Shown here piece after piece: positions 9,120 to 17,757 of a stretch of 64,000 nt of DNA (positions are counted from its first letter, which is position 1; each line of letters opens with the position of its first letter). Made by a program: the position numbers and the translations under genes. Below the pieces are notes generated by a model. The model did no database searches and had not been told where the DNA came from. It saw only the letters and a program-made list of their open reading frames with translations. The stretch is from Cupriavidus pampae (GTDB lineage Bacteria; Pseudomonadota; Gammaproteobacteria; Burkholderiales; Burkholderiaceae), in NCBI RefSeq assembly GCF_914271485.1, contig NZ_CAJZAG010000001.1, positions 62,001-126,000 on the forward strand, given 5' to 3'.

Positions 9120-9178
9120 ATGGCGTGCGAGGACGCAACCGCGCAACAACCCGCATCGCGCGCCGCGCCAGTAACGGC

Positions 9179-9955
9179 TCAGGCGCCCGCCGTGCCAGCC
9201 ATCGCCGACGCCTTGCGCAGACGTTCGCGGCTGTTGGTCAGGTGCATGCGCATCGCGGCCTTGGCCGCCTCGGGATCATGCCGCTCGATCGCATCATAGA
9301 TGCTCTCGTGCTCGAAATTGACGCGCTCGAGGTACTGCTCGCGCTCCGGCGTATTCACCTGCAGCCGGCTACGCGGAATCACCATGGTGCCGAGGTGACC
9401 CATGATGTCGGTGAAATAGCGGTTGCCGGTCGCGCGCGCGATCGACAGATGAAACTCGAAGTCGGACCGCACCGCGTCGTTGCCGGCGGCGGCATTGCGC
9501 TTGAGCTCGTCGAGCGCGCGGCGCATCGCCGCCAGATGCTCATCGGTGCGGCGGGTGGCGGCAAGGCTCGCGGCCTCGGCTTCCAGGCTCACCCGAAACT
9601 CGAGCATCGCCAGCACGTCCATCGCGGTGATCATCGCGGACGGGTCGATGCGGAACGGCGAGATCGCTTCCGGCGAACGCGTCAGCACGAACGTGCCGAT
9701 GCCGTGGCGGGTCTCGACCATGCCGCTTGCCTGCAGTCGCGACAGCGCTTCGCGCACCACGGTGCGGCTCACGCCGAGTGACGCCATGATCTCGGACTCG
9801 GTCGGCAGCTTGTCGCCGGGCTTCAGTTGCCCCTGCTGGATGCTGTCCGAGAGGTTGGCGACCACTTCCTCGGCAAGCGTACGGCCGCGGCGGCGCAAGG
9901 GTGCGGGCGAGGGGCCGGTCGAGGCAAGCGTCGGAGTGAGCGTGGCGTTGGACAT
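9179..9955 (-). CDS. FadR/FCD-type GntR transcriptional regulator
   Basis: A 258-residue regulator. The N-terminal winged helix reads LKPGDKLPTESEIMASLGVSRTVVREALSRLQASGMVETRHGIGTFV (in part), a textbook GntR DNA-binding domain. The C-terminal part carries the FCD-fold helices with metal-ligand-type residues (FEFHLSIARATGNRYF and later FEHESIYDAIERHDPEAAKAAMRMHL, in part). The start MSNATLTP at 9955 gives a normal length; in-frame starts at 10018 and 10090 exist but the extra residues are not conserved-looking. It probably controls itself and the dehydrogenase 188 bases downstream in response to a sugar acid. Confidence 0.88.
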   Translation of the reverse strand: MSNATLTPTLASTGPSPAPLRRRGRTLAEEVVANLSDSIQQGQLKPGDKLPTESEIMASLGVSRTVVREALSRLQASGMVETRHGIGTFVLTRSPEAISPFRIDPSAMITAMDVLAMLEFRVSLEAEAASLAATRRTDEHLAAMRRALDELKRNAAAGNDAVRSDFEFHLSIARATGNRYFTDIMGHLGTMVIPRSRLQVNTPEREQYLERVNFEHESIYDAIERHDPEAAKAAMRMHLTNSRERLRKASAMAGTAGA

Positions 9956-10026
9956 GGAGAAGTCGACGAGATCAGTCGGTGAAGGCAAGCCTGTTGCGTG
10001 AAATACGGACGCGTTCATTATACGTT

Positions 10027-10043
10027 GTCGTAAGTTATACGAC
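10027..10043. promoter_or_regulatory. Candidate autoregulatory operator of the GntR gene
   Basis: Perfect inverted repeat GTCGTA-AGTTA-TACGAC, 72 bases upstream of the regulator start. FCD-GntR operators commonly have this size and symmetry. Confidence 0.5.
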
Positions 10044-10129
10044 GACAGATAACGCACACCAAGCGTATGCGCGATCTTGCCCGTTGGCAAGGTTTATGGC
10101 AACTGCCGGGTGGATTGACCGGGGAGGGA

Positions 10130-10219
10130 TGGCGGAAGCGGTGAGATTCGAACTCACGGATGGGTCACCCCATCGGCAGTTTTCAAGACTGCTGCCTTAA
10201 ACCACTCGGCCACGCTTCC
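10130..10219 (-). tRNA. tRNA-Ser(TGA)
   Basis: A 90-base type II tRNA on the minus strand. The acceptor GGAAGCG (10213-10219) pairs with CGCTTCC (10134-10140), the anticodon loop is CTTGAAA with anticodon TGA, a long variable arm is present, the T loop is GTTCGAATC, and the CCA end is encoded (10130-10132). Confidence 0.97.
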
Positions 10220-10381
10220 TTGGAGAAGAGCGCGCATTATACAAGCTAACGCAGCAACAAAAAGTTGCATCGTTAGCACAATCGTATCCCCTTGGATTCT
10301 CCGCTGATGTTTGACTTGCGGCTTGTCAGTGTCGGTCGGACAGCGCGGAACCTTGCAGGCCTTTCTGGCCTCATATGGCGA

Positions 10382-10407
10382 AGATGTCTGCATACGACCA
10401 GACATCT
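10382..10407 (+). promoter_or_regulatory. 9-bp inverted repeat in the leader of the glycine-zipper lipoprotein gene
   Basis: AGATGTCTG and its exact complement CAGACATCT separated by 8 bases, ending 29 bases before the ATG and 17 before the GAGGAGGA ribosome site. It may be an operator or an mRNA hairpin. There is no T-run, so it is not a terminator. Confidence 0.45.
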
Positions 10408-10436
10408 CGCATATTCCAAACAGAGGAGGATTCCCA

Positions 10437-11021
10437 ATGACCAAGATCCGTCATCAAGGCGCGCTGACCCGCGGCGCCATTCTCGCCGTGACGGCTGTCG
10501 CGGCCACGCTGGCCGGCTGCGCGCAGCCCGGCTACAACCAACCGTACGGCAATTCGGCCTACAACGCGCCGCCGCCGCCCGCGTACAACCAGGGCGGCTA
10601 TCAGCAGCAGCCGGGCTATCAGCAACAACCCGGCTACCAGCAACAGGCGCCCAATACCTATCAGGCGCCGCAGGGTTCGGTGTTCACGGGTCGCGTCGAG
10701 TCGATCGAGCCCGTCGCCACCGAGCAACAGAACAGCTCGGGCATTCTCGGTACCGTGATCGGCGGCGCGGCCGGTGGCCTGCTCGGCAACCAGATCGGCG
10801 GCGGACGTGGACGCACCGCGGCCACTATTGGCGGCGCCGTAGTGGGTGCGGTAGCGGGCAATCAGGTGGAGAAGCGCACGGGCAGCAATACCAGCACCGT
10901 GTACCGCGTCAACGTGCGCCTCGACGATGGCCGCATGGCCAGCGTGACGCAGCGCGATCTGGGCGCCTTGCGCGTGGGTGATCGCGCGCGCGTGGCCAAC
11001 GATATGGCGACTCCTTACTAA
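10437..11021 (+). CDS. Glycine-zipper 2TM (17 kDa antigen-like) outer-membrane lipoprotein
   Basis: A 194-residue precursor. The signal peptide ends in the lipobox LAGC at about residues 25-28, so an N-acylated Cys is expected. A low-complexity Gln/Tyr/Pro segment follows, including three GYQQQ units coded by an 18-base repeat (10596-10649). Then comes the glycine zipper ILGTVIGGAAGGLLGNQIGGG...TIGGAVVGAVAGNQVE, as in SlyB and the rickettsial 17 kDa antigen, and a small beta-rich C-terminus. The start has an ideal GAGGAGGA site. The role in envelope integrity is by family. Convergent with hemW, 33 bases apart. Confidence 0.9.
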   Translation: MTKIRHQGALTRGAILAVTAVAATLAGCAQPGYNQPYGNSAYNAPPPPAYNQGGYQQQPGYQQQPGYQQQAPNTYQAPQGSVFTGRVESIEPVATEQQNSSGILGTVIGGAAGGLLGNQIGGGRGRTAATIGGAVVGAVAGNQVEKRTGSNTSTVYRVNVRLDDGRMASVTQRDLGALRVGDRARVANDMATPY

Positions 11022-11054
11022 GGGCCACGCCGTACTAACCCAGATATTCCGACG

Positions 11055-12365
11055 CTACAGGAACATCTCCTGCAGATCGTTCAGGAAGCGTCGTCCCAGC
11101 TCGGTGGGGCGGATCGTCGTCAGGTCCGCCTCCAGCAGCCCTTTCTTTTCCGCCGCCGCCAGTTGCTTGCTGATCGAGTGCAGCGGCAACCCCGTGTAGT
11201 CATGGAAGCTCGATGCCGGCACCCCATCGGTGAGCCGTAACGCGTTGAGCATGAACTCGAACGGCAGCTCGCTCGCGTTCACGTCGCGCGACTCCTGCAC
11301 GGCCTCGCCGGCCAGCGCGCGCTCCATGTACGTGGCCGGATGCTTGTAGCGCATCTGGCGCAGTACACGATGCGGAAATGACAGCTTGCCGTGCGCGCCC
11401 GCGCCGATGCCTAGGTAATCCCCAAAGCGCCAGTAGTTGAGGTTATGCCGCGCCTCGCGATGCGGTTGCCCATACGCCGACGTTTCGTAATGACGGAAGC
11501 CGGCCTGCGCCGTGCGCGCCTCGATCAGATCCTGCATCTCGTAGGCGATGTCCTCGTCCGGCAGCGCTGGCGGATACTTTGCGAACAGCGTGTTCGGCTC
11601 CAGCGTCAGGTGATACATCGACAGATGCGTGGTGCGGTACGAGAGCGCCGCTTCGAGGTCGTGCATGCACTCGTCCAGCGTCTGCTGCGGCAGCGCATAC
11701 ATCAGGTCCAGATTGACGTTGTCGAAGTGCCGCAGCGCGATCTCGATCGCACCGCGCGCCTCGCGCTCGCCATGAATGCGCCCCAGCGCCTGCAGATGGC
11801 GGTCGCTGAAACTCTGGATGCCGATGGATAGCCGATTGATGCCACTTGCACGGAAGCTCGCGAAGCGCTCGGCCTCGAACGTGCCCGGGTTGGCTTCCAT
11901 CGTGATCTCGGCGTCCGCATCCAACGGCAGCAACGCGCGGATATCCGACAGCAGGCGATCCATGCCGGCCGCGGATAGCAGGCTCGGCGTGCCGCCACCG
12001 ATAAACACCGTATGCACGGGTCGGCCCCAGACCAGCGGCAGCGATTGCTCGAGGTCCGCGCGCAGCGCATCGAGATACGCGTCCTCGGGAATTTCCTGCG
12101 ACCCGCCCGGTGCCGCATGCGAGTTGAAATCGCAGTACGGGCATTTGCGCACGCACCAGGGGATATGCACATACAGCGACAACGGCGGCGACCCCGGTAG
12201 CGCGATCTGCCCGGGCTTGAGCCACAACTGCTGATTGTCGGCGGGAGACAGCGTGGTGGAGGACGACGAGGACGACGAGGGTGACGAGGGTGACGAGGGT
12301 GACGAGGGTGACGACGGCGACGATGACGAAGATGGCAGGCTGCCGACGGGAATGATCGGAATCAT
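11055..12365 (-). CDS. hemW: Heme chaperone HemW (radical SAM)
   Basis: A 436-residue radical-SAM protein that binds heme and SAM. The cluster motif WCVRKCPYCDF (CX3CX2C), the SAM motif VFIGGGTPS, and the HemW-specific HNLNYWRFGDYLGIGAGAHG are present. The HNxxYW motif separates it from coproporphyrinogen dehydrogenase HemN. The ATG at 12363-12365 overlaps the rdgB stop by 4 bases. The first 45 residues are unusual: a Ser/Pro run (SSPSSPSSPSSP) coded by a 9-base tandem repeat that lies before the conserved domain starting at LSLYVHIPWC. Last gene of the kinase-phosphatase-rph-rdgB-hemW operon. Confidence 0.93.
   Translation of the reverse strand: MIPIIPVGSLPSSSSSPSSPSSPSSPSSPSSSSSSSTTLSPADNQQLWLKPGQIALPGSPPLSLYVHIPWCVRKCPYCDFNSHAAPGGSQEIPEDAYLDALRADLEQSLPLVWGRPVHTVFIGGGTPSLLSAAGMDRLLSDIRALLPLDADAEITMEANPGTFEAERFASFRASGINRLSIGIQSFSDRHLQALGRIHGEREARGAIEIALRHFDNVNLDLMYALPQQTLDECMHDLEAALSYRTTHLSMYHLTLEPNTLFAKYPPALPDEDIAYEMQDLIEARTAQAGFRHYETSAYGQPHREARHNLNYWRFGDYLGIGAGAHGKLSFPHRVLRQMRYKHPATYMERALAGEAVQESRDVNASELPFEFMLNALRLTDGVPASSFHDYTGLPLHSISKQLAAAEKKGLLEADLTTIRPTELGRRFLNDLQEMFL
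12274..12309. repeat. 9-base tandem repeat inside hemW
   Basis: Four perfect copies of GACGAGGGT on the plus strand, flanked by related degenerate GACGACGAG units on both sides. They encode Ser-Pro-Ser units on the coding strand. The unit is a multiple of three, so copy changes keep the frame. Confidence 0.9.
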
Positions 12366-12976
12366 GTGCCGATCCGCATGCCATGCGCCTGCAGGCGCGC
12401 CACCAGCCCTTGCAACGCCAGCGCGCGATGGCTGACGGCGTTTTTCTCGTCGGCGCTGAGCTCGGCCGCGGTCTTGCCGAACGCGGGCAGCATGAAGTGC
12501 GGGTCGTAGCCAAAGCCGCCGTTGCCGCGCGGCGCGTCGACGACCTCGCCAGCCCATGTGCCTTCCGCGATCATCGGACGCGGATCTTCGGCGTGGCGCA
12601 CGAGCACCAGCACGCAGTAGTACTGCGCGCGGCGATTGAGCTTGCCCGCCAGCTGCGAGATCAGATGGGCGTTGTTGGCGGCATCCGACTTGGGTTTGCC
12701 GACGCACTGGGCATAGCGTGCCGAAAACACGCCCGGCGCACCGTCGAGTGCATCGACGCAGATGCCCGAGTCGTCGGCCAGCGCGGGCATGCCGGCCAGG
12801 CGACTGGCGTGGCGCGCCTTGGCCAGCGCGTTCTCGATGAACGTCGCATGCGGTTCCTCGGCTTCAGGGATGCCAAGTTCGCCCTGCGGCACGACGTCAA
12901 AGCCGAATGGAGCGAGCAGGGCGCCGAACTCGCGCAGCTTGCCGGCGTTGTTCGAAGCGAGGACCAGACGTTGCAT
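12362..12976 (-). CDS. rdgB: dITP/XTP pyrophosphatase RdgB (HAM1 family)
   Basis: A 204-residue enzyme that hydrolyses dITP, XTP and other non-canonical purine NTPs, keeping them out of DNA. Conserved motifs are SNNAGKLREF at residues 8-17, EEPHATFIENALAKARHAS (in part), LADDSGICVDAL, PGVFSARYA and GNGGFGYDPHF. The start is backed by GGGAGG just upstream. Sits 17 bases after rph and overlaps hemW by 4 bases; rph-rdgB pairing is common in proteobacteria. Confidence 0.95.
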   Translation of the reverse strand: MQRLVLASNNAGKLREFGALLAPFGFDVVPQGELGIPEAEEPHATFIENALAKARHASRLAGMPALADDSGICVDALDGAPGVFSARYAQCVGKPKSDAANNAHLISQLAGKLNRRAQYYCVLVLVRHAEDPRPMIAEGTWAGEVVDAPRGNGGFGYDPHFMLPAFGKTAAELSADEKNAVSHRALALQGLVARLQAHGMRIGT

Positions 12977-12993
12977 GTTGCCTCCCACGCGTA

Positions 12994-13710
12994 TCAGAGC
13001 CCCAGCGCCTGACGCTGAAGGCGGACCAGTTCGGCGATGCCGGCTTCCGCCAGTCGCGTCATCGCATCGAGGTCGGCGCGCGCGAACGGCGCGCCTTCGG
13101 CCGTGCCCTGCACCTCGACGAAGCCGCCGCTGCCGGTCATGACCACATTCATATCGGTATCGCAGCTGCTGTCCTCGACGTAGTCGAGATCGAGCACGGG
13201 CACGCCATCGACCATGCCGACCGACACCGCGGCCACGAAGTCGCGGATCGGGCTGGCGGCGATCTGCCCGGCCGCCAGCATCTTGCTCACCGCATCGTGC
13301 GCGGCGACGAATGCGCCGGTTATGGCGGCCGTGCGCGTGCCGCCATCGGCCTGCAGCACGTCGCAATCCAGGTGAATCGTATATTCGCCCAGCGCGGAGA
13401 GGTCGAACACCGAGCGCATCGCGCGGCCGATCAGGCGCTGAATCTCCTGCGTGCGACCGGTCTGCTTGCCGCGCGCGGCTTCGCGATCGGAGCGGGTGTG
13501 CGTGGCGCGGGGCAGCATGCCGTATTCGGCGGTGACCCAGCCTTCGCCGGAGCCCTTCTTGTGCGGGGGCACCTTGGCGAGCACGCTCGCCGTGCATAGG
13601 ACCTTGGTATCGCCAAAGGCACTCAGCACGGCGCCTTCGGCATGGCGCGTGTAATGACGGGTCAGGGTGACAGGTCGCAGCGCATCGGCTGCGCGGCCGC
13701 TCGGTCGCAT
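12994..13710 (-). CDS. rph: Ribonuclease PH
   Basis: A 238-residue phosphorolytic 3'-5' exoribonuclease that trims tRNA 3' ends. It shows the family pattern [13 protein letters not shown] at the start, the [17 protein letters not shown] stretch (in part), [17 protein letters not shown] and [12 protein letters not shown] with the active-site Arg/Gly region. Length is normal. Positioned between the PP2C phosphatase gene (97-base gap) and rdgB. Confidence 0.95.
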   Translation of the reverse strand: MRPSGRAADALRPVTLTRHYTRHAEGAVLSAFGDTKVLCTASVLAKVPPHKKGSGEGWVTAEYGMLPRATHTRSDREAARGKQTGRTQEIQRLIGRAMRSVFDLSALGEYTIHLDCDVLQADGGTRTAAITGAFVAAHDAVSKMLAAGQIAASPIRDFVAAVSVGMVDGVPVLDLDYVEDSSCDTDMNVVMTGSGGFVEVQGTAEGAPFARADLDAMTRLAEAGIAELVRLQRQALGL

Positions 13711-13807
13711 AGGGGGATCTTTTGTCGAATCGGGTTAAGACCGCGATTCTAACGCCGGCCGCTGTCGCGTGCTGCCGGCCACACGAAGATGCTACCCCCT
13801 CGGACCG

Positions 13808-14722
13808 CTAGCGCATGAAGTTCGTGGTCTTGTCGATGGCCGCGCGAATCTCGGCAATCGACCGTTCGATCTCTTCTTCGGACAGCAGGTCGCTGTCGTT
13901 GCCGGTCCGCTCGAGGATCGACGTGGTGAACGCGTTGAGCGGCAGCGTGTCGGTCAGCACGGCTTCCTCGCTCGGGGTCGCGGTGTCGAGCTCCCACATC
14001 ATCGCGATCGCGGTGGTGTTGTCGGCACCTTCGCCGGCATTGAGCAGCGACTGTTCGATCAGGTCCGGAATCGCATGGACCACCGACAGACTCGTCACCT
14101 TCTCGACGATGATCCGTTCCTCGATGCTGCCCCACAGGCCGTCCGAGCACAGCATGGCCACGTCGCCCGGCTCCAGCCGCACCGGGCCGCCGATATCGAT
14201 CAGCGGCAGGTTGGGCGAACCCAGGCAGTTGTAGAGCTTGTTGCGCTCGGGGTGATTGGCCACGTCCATCGGCAGCACACGCTCCTGCTGCAGCAGGTTC
14301 TCGATCTTCGAGTGGTCGCGCGTGCGCGTCAGCAGGCCGCCCTTGCGGATCAGATACAGGCGCGAATCGCCGGCATGGGCCCAGTGGATCTGCCCCTGCT
14401 GAATCAGGCAGCACACCACGGTCGTGCGCGGGATATCCGCTAATCGGTTCGCTTCCGCATAACGATGGATCTCGCGGTGCGCGAGCATGATCGTGTCCTG
14501 CAGAAAGTCGGCGGGATTGCGGATCTGGGGCCGGGCCTGCGCCTGGAACTGGCGGGCCAGGGTCTGCAGCGCCTGCTGCGCGGCCACCTCGCCGAGCGCA
14601 TGGCCACCGAGGCCATCGGCCAGCACCATCAACAGGGCGTCGCGCGTGAAGCAATAGCCCATGCGGTCCTGGTTGATGCGGCGGCCGCCTTTTCGGCTTT
14701 CCTGGTAGACGGAGAATCGCAT
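13808..14722 (-). CDS. PP2C-type serine/threonine phosphatase
   Basis: A 304-residue PPM-family phosphatase. Metal-binding acidic residues are in place: NQDR (Asp19), LADGLGGH (Asp36-Gly37), CSDGLWG and the terminal GADNTTAIA. No transmembrane segment is seen, so it is cytoplasmic. It lies 67 bases downstream of a eukaryotic-type Ser/Thr kinase gene, and the pair probably works as writer and eraser on shared targets. The targets are not apparent from the sequence. Confidence 0.92.
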   Translation of the reverse strand: MRFSVYQESRKGGRRINQDRMGYCFTRDALLMVLADGLGGHALGEVAAQQALQTLARQFQAQARPQIRNPADFLQDTIMLAHREIHRYAEANRLADIPRTTVVCCLIQQGQIHWAHAGDSRLYLIRKGGLLTRTRDHSKIENLLQQERVLPMDVANHPERNKLYNCLGSPNLPLIDIGGPVRLEPGDVAMLCSDGLWGSIEERIIVEKVTSLSVVHAIPDLIEQSLLNAGEGADNTTAIAMMWELDTATPSEEAVLTDTLPLNAFTTSILERTGNDSDLLSEEEIERSIAEIRAAIDKTTNFMR

Positions 14723-14789
14723 GTTGGCTATTCGGTAACGTTCTGGCGCGCGCTGGCCGGCCGCTGGGCCCGGGCCGCGCGCGTCGTAA

Positions 14790-15827
14790 TCAATCGGTGC
14801 CCACCTCGCGGCGGCGCAGCAGCGTCATAAAGCGGCTGGTCGCGCCCTGGCGCTCGGGCATAGGCTCCGTGGCGGGCGCGGCCGATGCCAGCGCGGCCGC
14901 GGATTGCTCGCCGAGCGCATTGCTCTGGTCGCGCAACTCCTTCTGCAGGCGGAACACACTCTGCGGCCGCTCGGACGGCGTCAGGCGCAGGCACCATTCG
15001 ACCAGATCCACGAGGCCGTTGGTGTACGTGCTGCGCAGCCGCGACATGGCTTCGATCATGCGATCGTCCTTCTCGCGCTGGTTCGCTTCCTGCGGAGGCA
15101 TGCCCGCCATGCACGCGTAGAGCGTGGCGCCCAGGCTGTAGATGTCGGTCCACGGGCCGAGCTCGGAATGCTTGCCGTACAGTTCGGGCGCGGCAAAACC
15201 GGGCGTGTACATCGGTTGGAAGCGCGCGGCCTCCATGGTCAGGATCTGCCGCGCGGCGCCAAAGTCGAGCAGGATCGGCGACTCGTCCTCGCGCAGATAG
15301 ATGTTGCCGGGCTTGATATCCAGATGCAGCAGCTTGTGGATATGCACCTCGCGCAGCCCGCTCATCAGGTCGTGAAACACCTTGCGGATGAACCGTTCGC
15401 GCAGGACCTTGGCGCGACCCTGCTGCCGGGCCTGCAGGATATGCTCCTGCAGCGTCTTGCCCAGCTCGTAGTTCATCACCATGTAGACGGTGGAATTCTC
15501 GCGAAAGAAATTCACCACGCGTACCACGCTCGGATGAGAAATAAGCGCGAGCGAGCGGCCTTCCTCAAAAAAGTACTTGAGGCCGAGCCGGAATGACGCG
15601 GCATTTTCCTCGGGTACGACGGGGATCAGTTCGCCCGGGCTGCGGCGAGCGAGCGAGGAGGGTAGATATTCCTTGATGGCGACCGGCGCGCCGGTTTCGT
15701 CGGTAGCGAGATAAACGAAACTGAACCCCCCGCTGGCCAACTTCTTTACAATGCGGTAATTGGCAAGCAGCGTGCCGATGGGCAGCGGCGCACTCTTGGG
15801 TTGGTTAGCGCCCTTGGACTCTGTCAT
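14790..15827 (-). CDS. Eukaryotic-type serine/threonine protein kinase
   Basis: A 345-residue Hanks-type kinase. The glycine loop is ASGGFSFVYLA (residues 31-41), the ATP-anchoring Lys is in VAIKEY (Lys52), the catalytic loop is HLDIKPGN (Asp170, Lys172; Leu replaces the usual Arg, so activation may not need loop phosphorylation) and the magnesium motif is DFG at 188-190. No transmembrane helix or extracellular sensor domain is seen. First gene of a five-gene minus-strand set with PP2C, rph, rdgB and hemW, divergent from yicC across 221 bases in which no clear promoter could be fixed. Confidence 0.93.
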   Translation of the reverse strand: MTESKGANQPKSAPLPIGTLLANYRIVKKLASGGFSFVYLATDETGAPVAIKEYLPSSLARRSPGELIPVVPEENAASFRLGLKYFFEEGRSLALISHPSVVRVVNFFRENSTVYMVMNYELGKTLQEHILQARQQGRAKVLRERFIRKVFHDLMSGLREVHIHKLLHLDIKPGNIYLREDESPILLDFGAARQILTMEAARFQPMYTPGFAAPELYGKHSELGPWTDIYSLGATLYACMAGMPPQEANQREKDDRMIEAMSRLRSTYTNGLVDLVEWCLRLTPSERPQSVFRLQKELRDQSNALGEQSAAALASAAPATEPMPERQGATSRFMTLLRRREVGTD

Positions 15828-16048
15828 AGGATTCGGGACCGGATTTGCAACGGATTGTCCGGGCTAATCGGTCACTTGTAAAGGAAAGCGTAGCGGGGTG
15901 TTGTCGATTATCCAACCCCCGCTATATTTCATTCCGGGCCGCTGTTTTGCATGGCTATTTCCCTGATTTTCGATGTTGCCGGTCTTGTTGCAGTCATGAT
16001 TTCCATGGCTGATCGGACCGGCCACCGACCCACTCGCGAGATTACCCA

Positions 16049-16984
16049 ATGATTCACAGCATGACAGGTTTTGGTTCGGCCATGCGGCAGGCGCCGCTGA
16101 CGAACGCGCAGGGCGAGCCCAGCGGGCGGACTGCTTCGGTTTCGGTGGAATTCCGGACTGTCAATTCGCGTTTTCTCGACCTGTTGTTCCGCGCGCCCGA
16201 AGAGTGCCGCGCGTACGAGCCGGCGCTGCGTGAAATGCTGATGGGCGAGTTGTCGCGCGGCAAGCTCGAATGCCGTATCAACCTGCAGCGCACCGACACC
16301 GGCGGCGCCACGCTGGCGCTGAACCAGGGGCTGCTGGACCAGATTCGCGCGCTTGAAACAACGGTGAGCGCTACCTTCGCGGGCGCGGGCTCGCTGCGCA
16401 TGGGTGAAATCCTGCGCTGGCCCGGCGTGCTGGTGGAGCCGGAACTCTCGCAGGATGCGCTGCGCGAAGCCGTGATGGGCGCCGCGCGCGAGGCGCTCAA
16501 GCAACTGCTCGAAGCCCGCCGTCGTGAAGGCGCGGCCCTCAAGGCCACGCTCGAGGAGCGCGTCGATGCGATGCTCGCGATCGTCGAACGCCTGACGCCG
16601 ACGATTCCGCAACTGATCGCGCATCATCAGGAAAAGCTGACCGAGCGGCTGCAGGAGGCATTCAACCTCGCGGCGCCAGCGGGCATGCCTTCGATGAGCC
16701 GCGACGAGATCGGCGAACGGATTCGCCAGGAAGCCACGGTCTATGGCATCCGCATCGACATCGCCGAGGAACTTTCACGCCTCCAGGCCCACCTCAACGA
16801 AACGCGGCATATCCTGAAGAAGGGTGGCCAGGTCGGCAAGCGGCTCGACTTCATGATGCAGGAGCTCAACCGCGAAGCCAACACGCTCGGCTCGAAGGCC
16901 GCCGCCAAGGAGCTCTCCGACGCTTCGATGGAGCTCAAGCTGCTGATCGAGCAGATGCGCGAACAGATTCAGAACCTCGAATAA
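16049..16984 (+). CDS. yicC: YicC/YloC family endoribonuclease
   Basis: A 311-residue protein of the YicC family, recently assigned endoribonuclease activity in relatives. It opens with MIHSMTGFGSA and SVEFRTVNSRFLDL, the family hallmark, and ends in the conserved C-terminal domain (GGQVGKRLDFMMQELNREANTLGSK, in part) followed by ELKLLIEQMREQIQN. First gene of the yicC-gmk-rpoZ-spoT series; gmk follows after 15 bases. Confidence 0.93.
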   Translation: MIHSMTGFGSAMRQAPLTNAQGEPSGRTASVSVEFRTVNSRFLDLLFRAPEECRAYEPALREMLMGELSRGKLECRINLQRTDTGGATLALNQGLLDQIRALETTVSATFAGAGSLRMGEILRWPGVLVEPELSQDALREAVMGAAREALKQLLEARRREGAALKATLEERVDAMLAIVERLTPTIPQLIAHHQEKLTERLQEAFNLAAPAGMPSMSRDEIGERIRQEATVYGIRIDIAEELSRLQAHLNETRHILKKGGQVGKRLDFMMQELNREANTLGSKAAAKELSDASMELKLLIEQMREQIQNLE

Positions 16985-16999
16985 CGATCCACCATCATC

Positions 17000-17650
17000 A
17001 TGAGCGATTCGTCCCACACTGCCATCGACACCGCCTATCCGGGCAACCTCTTCATGGTGGTCGCGCCTTCGGGCGCCGGCAAGTCCACGCTGGTCAATGC
17101 GCTGCTCGCGCAGGACCAGGCCATCCGGCTGTCCATCTCCCACACCACGCGGGCGCCGCGCCCGGGCGAGGAGAACGGCCGCGAATACCATTTCACGAAC
17201 ATCGATGCGTTCCGCGCCGCGCGCGATCGCGGCGAGTTCCTCGAGTGGGCGGAAGTCCACGGCAACTACTACGCGACGTCGCGTGTGTGGATCGAGGAGC
17301 AGATGGCGCAGGGCAACGACGTGCTGCTCGAGATCGACTGGCAGGGCGCGCAGCAGGTGCACAAGCGCTTCTCCAATGCCATGGAGATCTTTATCCTGCC
17401 GCCGTCGCTGACCGCGCTCGAGGAACGCCTCAAGAAACGCGGCCAGGACGAGCCCAACGTGATCACGCGCCGCCTGCTGGCCGCCGGTAGCGAAATGGCG
17501 CACGCCAGCGAGTCCGACTACGTGATCATCAACGAGGTTTTCGAGGATGCGCTGGAGCAGCTGAAGAACGTCGTTCGTGCGACACGTCTGCGCTTTTCGT
17601 CGCAAAAGGCGCGTCACGCGGAGCTGTTTATCGAGCTCGGAATTCACTGA
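17000..17650 (+). CDS. gmk: Guanylate kinase
   Basis: A 216-residue cytoplasmic enzyme converting GMP to GDP with ATP. The P-loop [14 protein letters not shown] is near residues 18-31, followed by [13 protein letters not shown] and NGREYHF, which form the GMP-binding region. It is encoded 15 bases after yicC. The location before rpoZ and spoT is the classic proteobacterial order and links GTP supply with the stringent response. The ribosome site is weak; the chosen ATG gives normal length. Confidence 0.96.
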
Positions 17651-17679
17651 CCCAATCGGTCAGCGAGGCAGTCAACCAG

Positions 17680-17716
17680 ACGCGGCCGGACCCGATTCGG
17701 CCGCGTGCTGTAAAAT
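17680..17716 (+). promoter_or_regulatory. Hairpin and -10 box between gmk and rpoZ
   Basis: A 9-bp inverted repeat ACGCGGCCG/CGGCCGCGT (17680-17688 with 17698-17706) is followed at 17711-17716 by TAAAAT. There is no T-run after the stem, so it looks like an attenuating hairpin followed by an internal promoter for rpoZ-spoT rather than a full terminator. The -35 box is not clear. Confidence 0.4.
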
Positions 17717-17757
17717 GGCGGCCTGTCGAACAGGTTTTATCCCAAGGTGGATTTGAT

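Noticed and set aside
7341..9299. 652-codon plus-strand open frame opposite the aldehyde dehydrogenase
   Set aside because: The minus strand encodes a full, motif-complete dehydrogenase; the plus reading is low-complexity Arg/Gln/His and crosses a strong terminator at its start.
12274..12309. Possible CRISPR-like or satellite array
   Set aside because: The 9-base units have no spacers and lie in frame inside hemW; they are a coding tandem repeat.
15864..16049. 61-codon minus-strand frame between the kinase gene and yicC
   Set aside because: No ribosome site, no family, and it overlaps the yicC start region.
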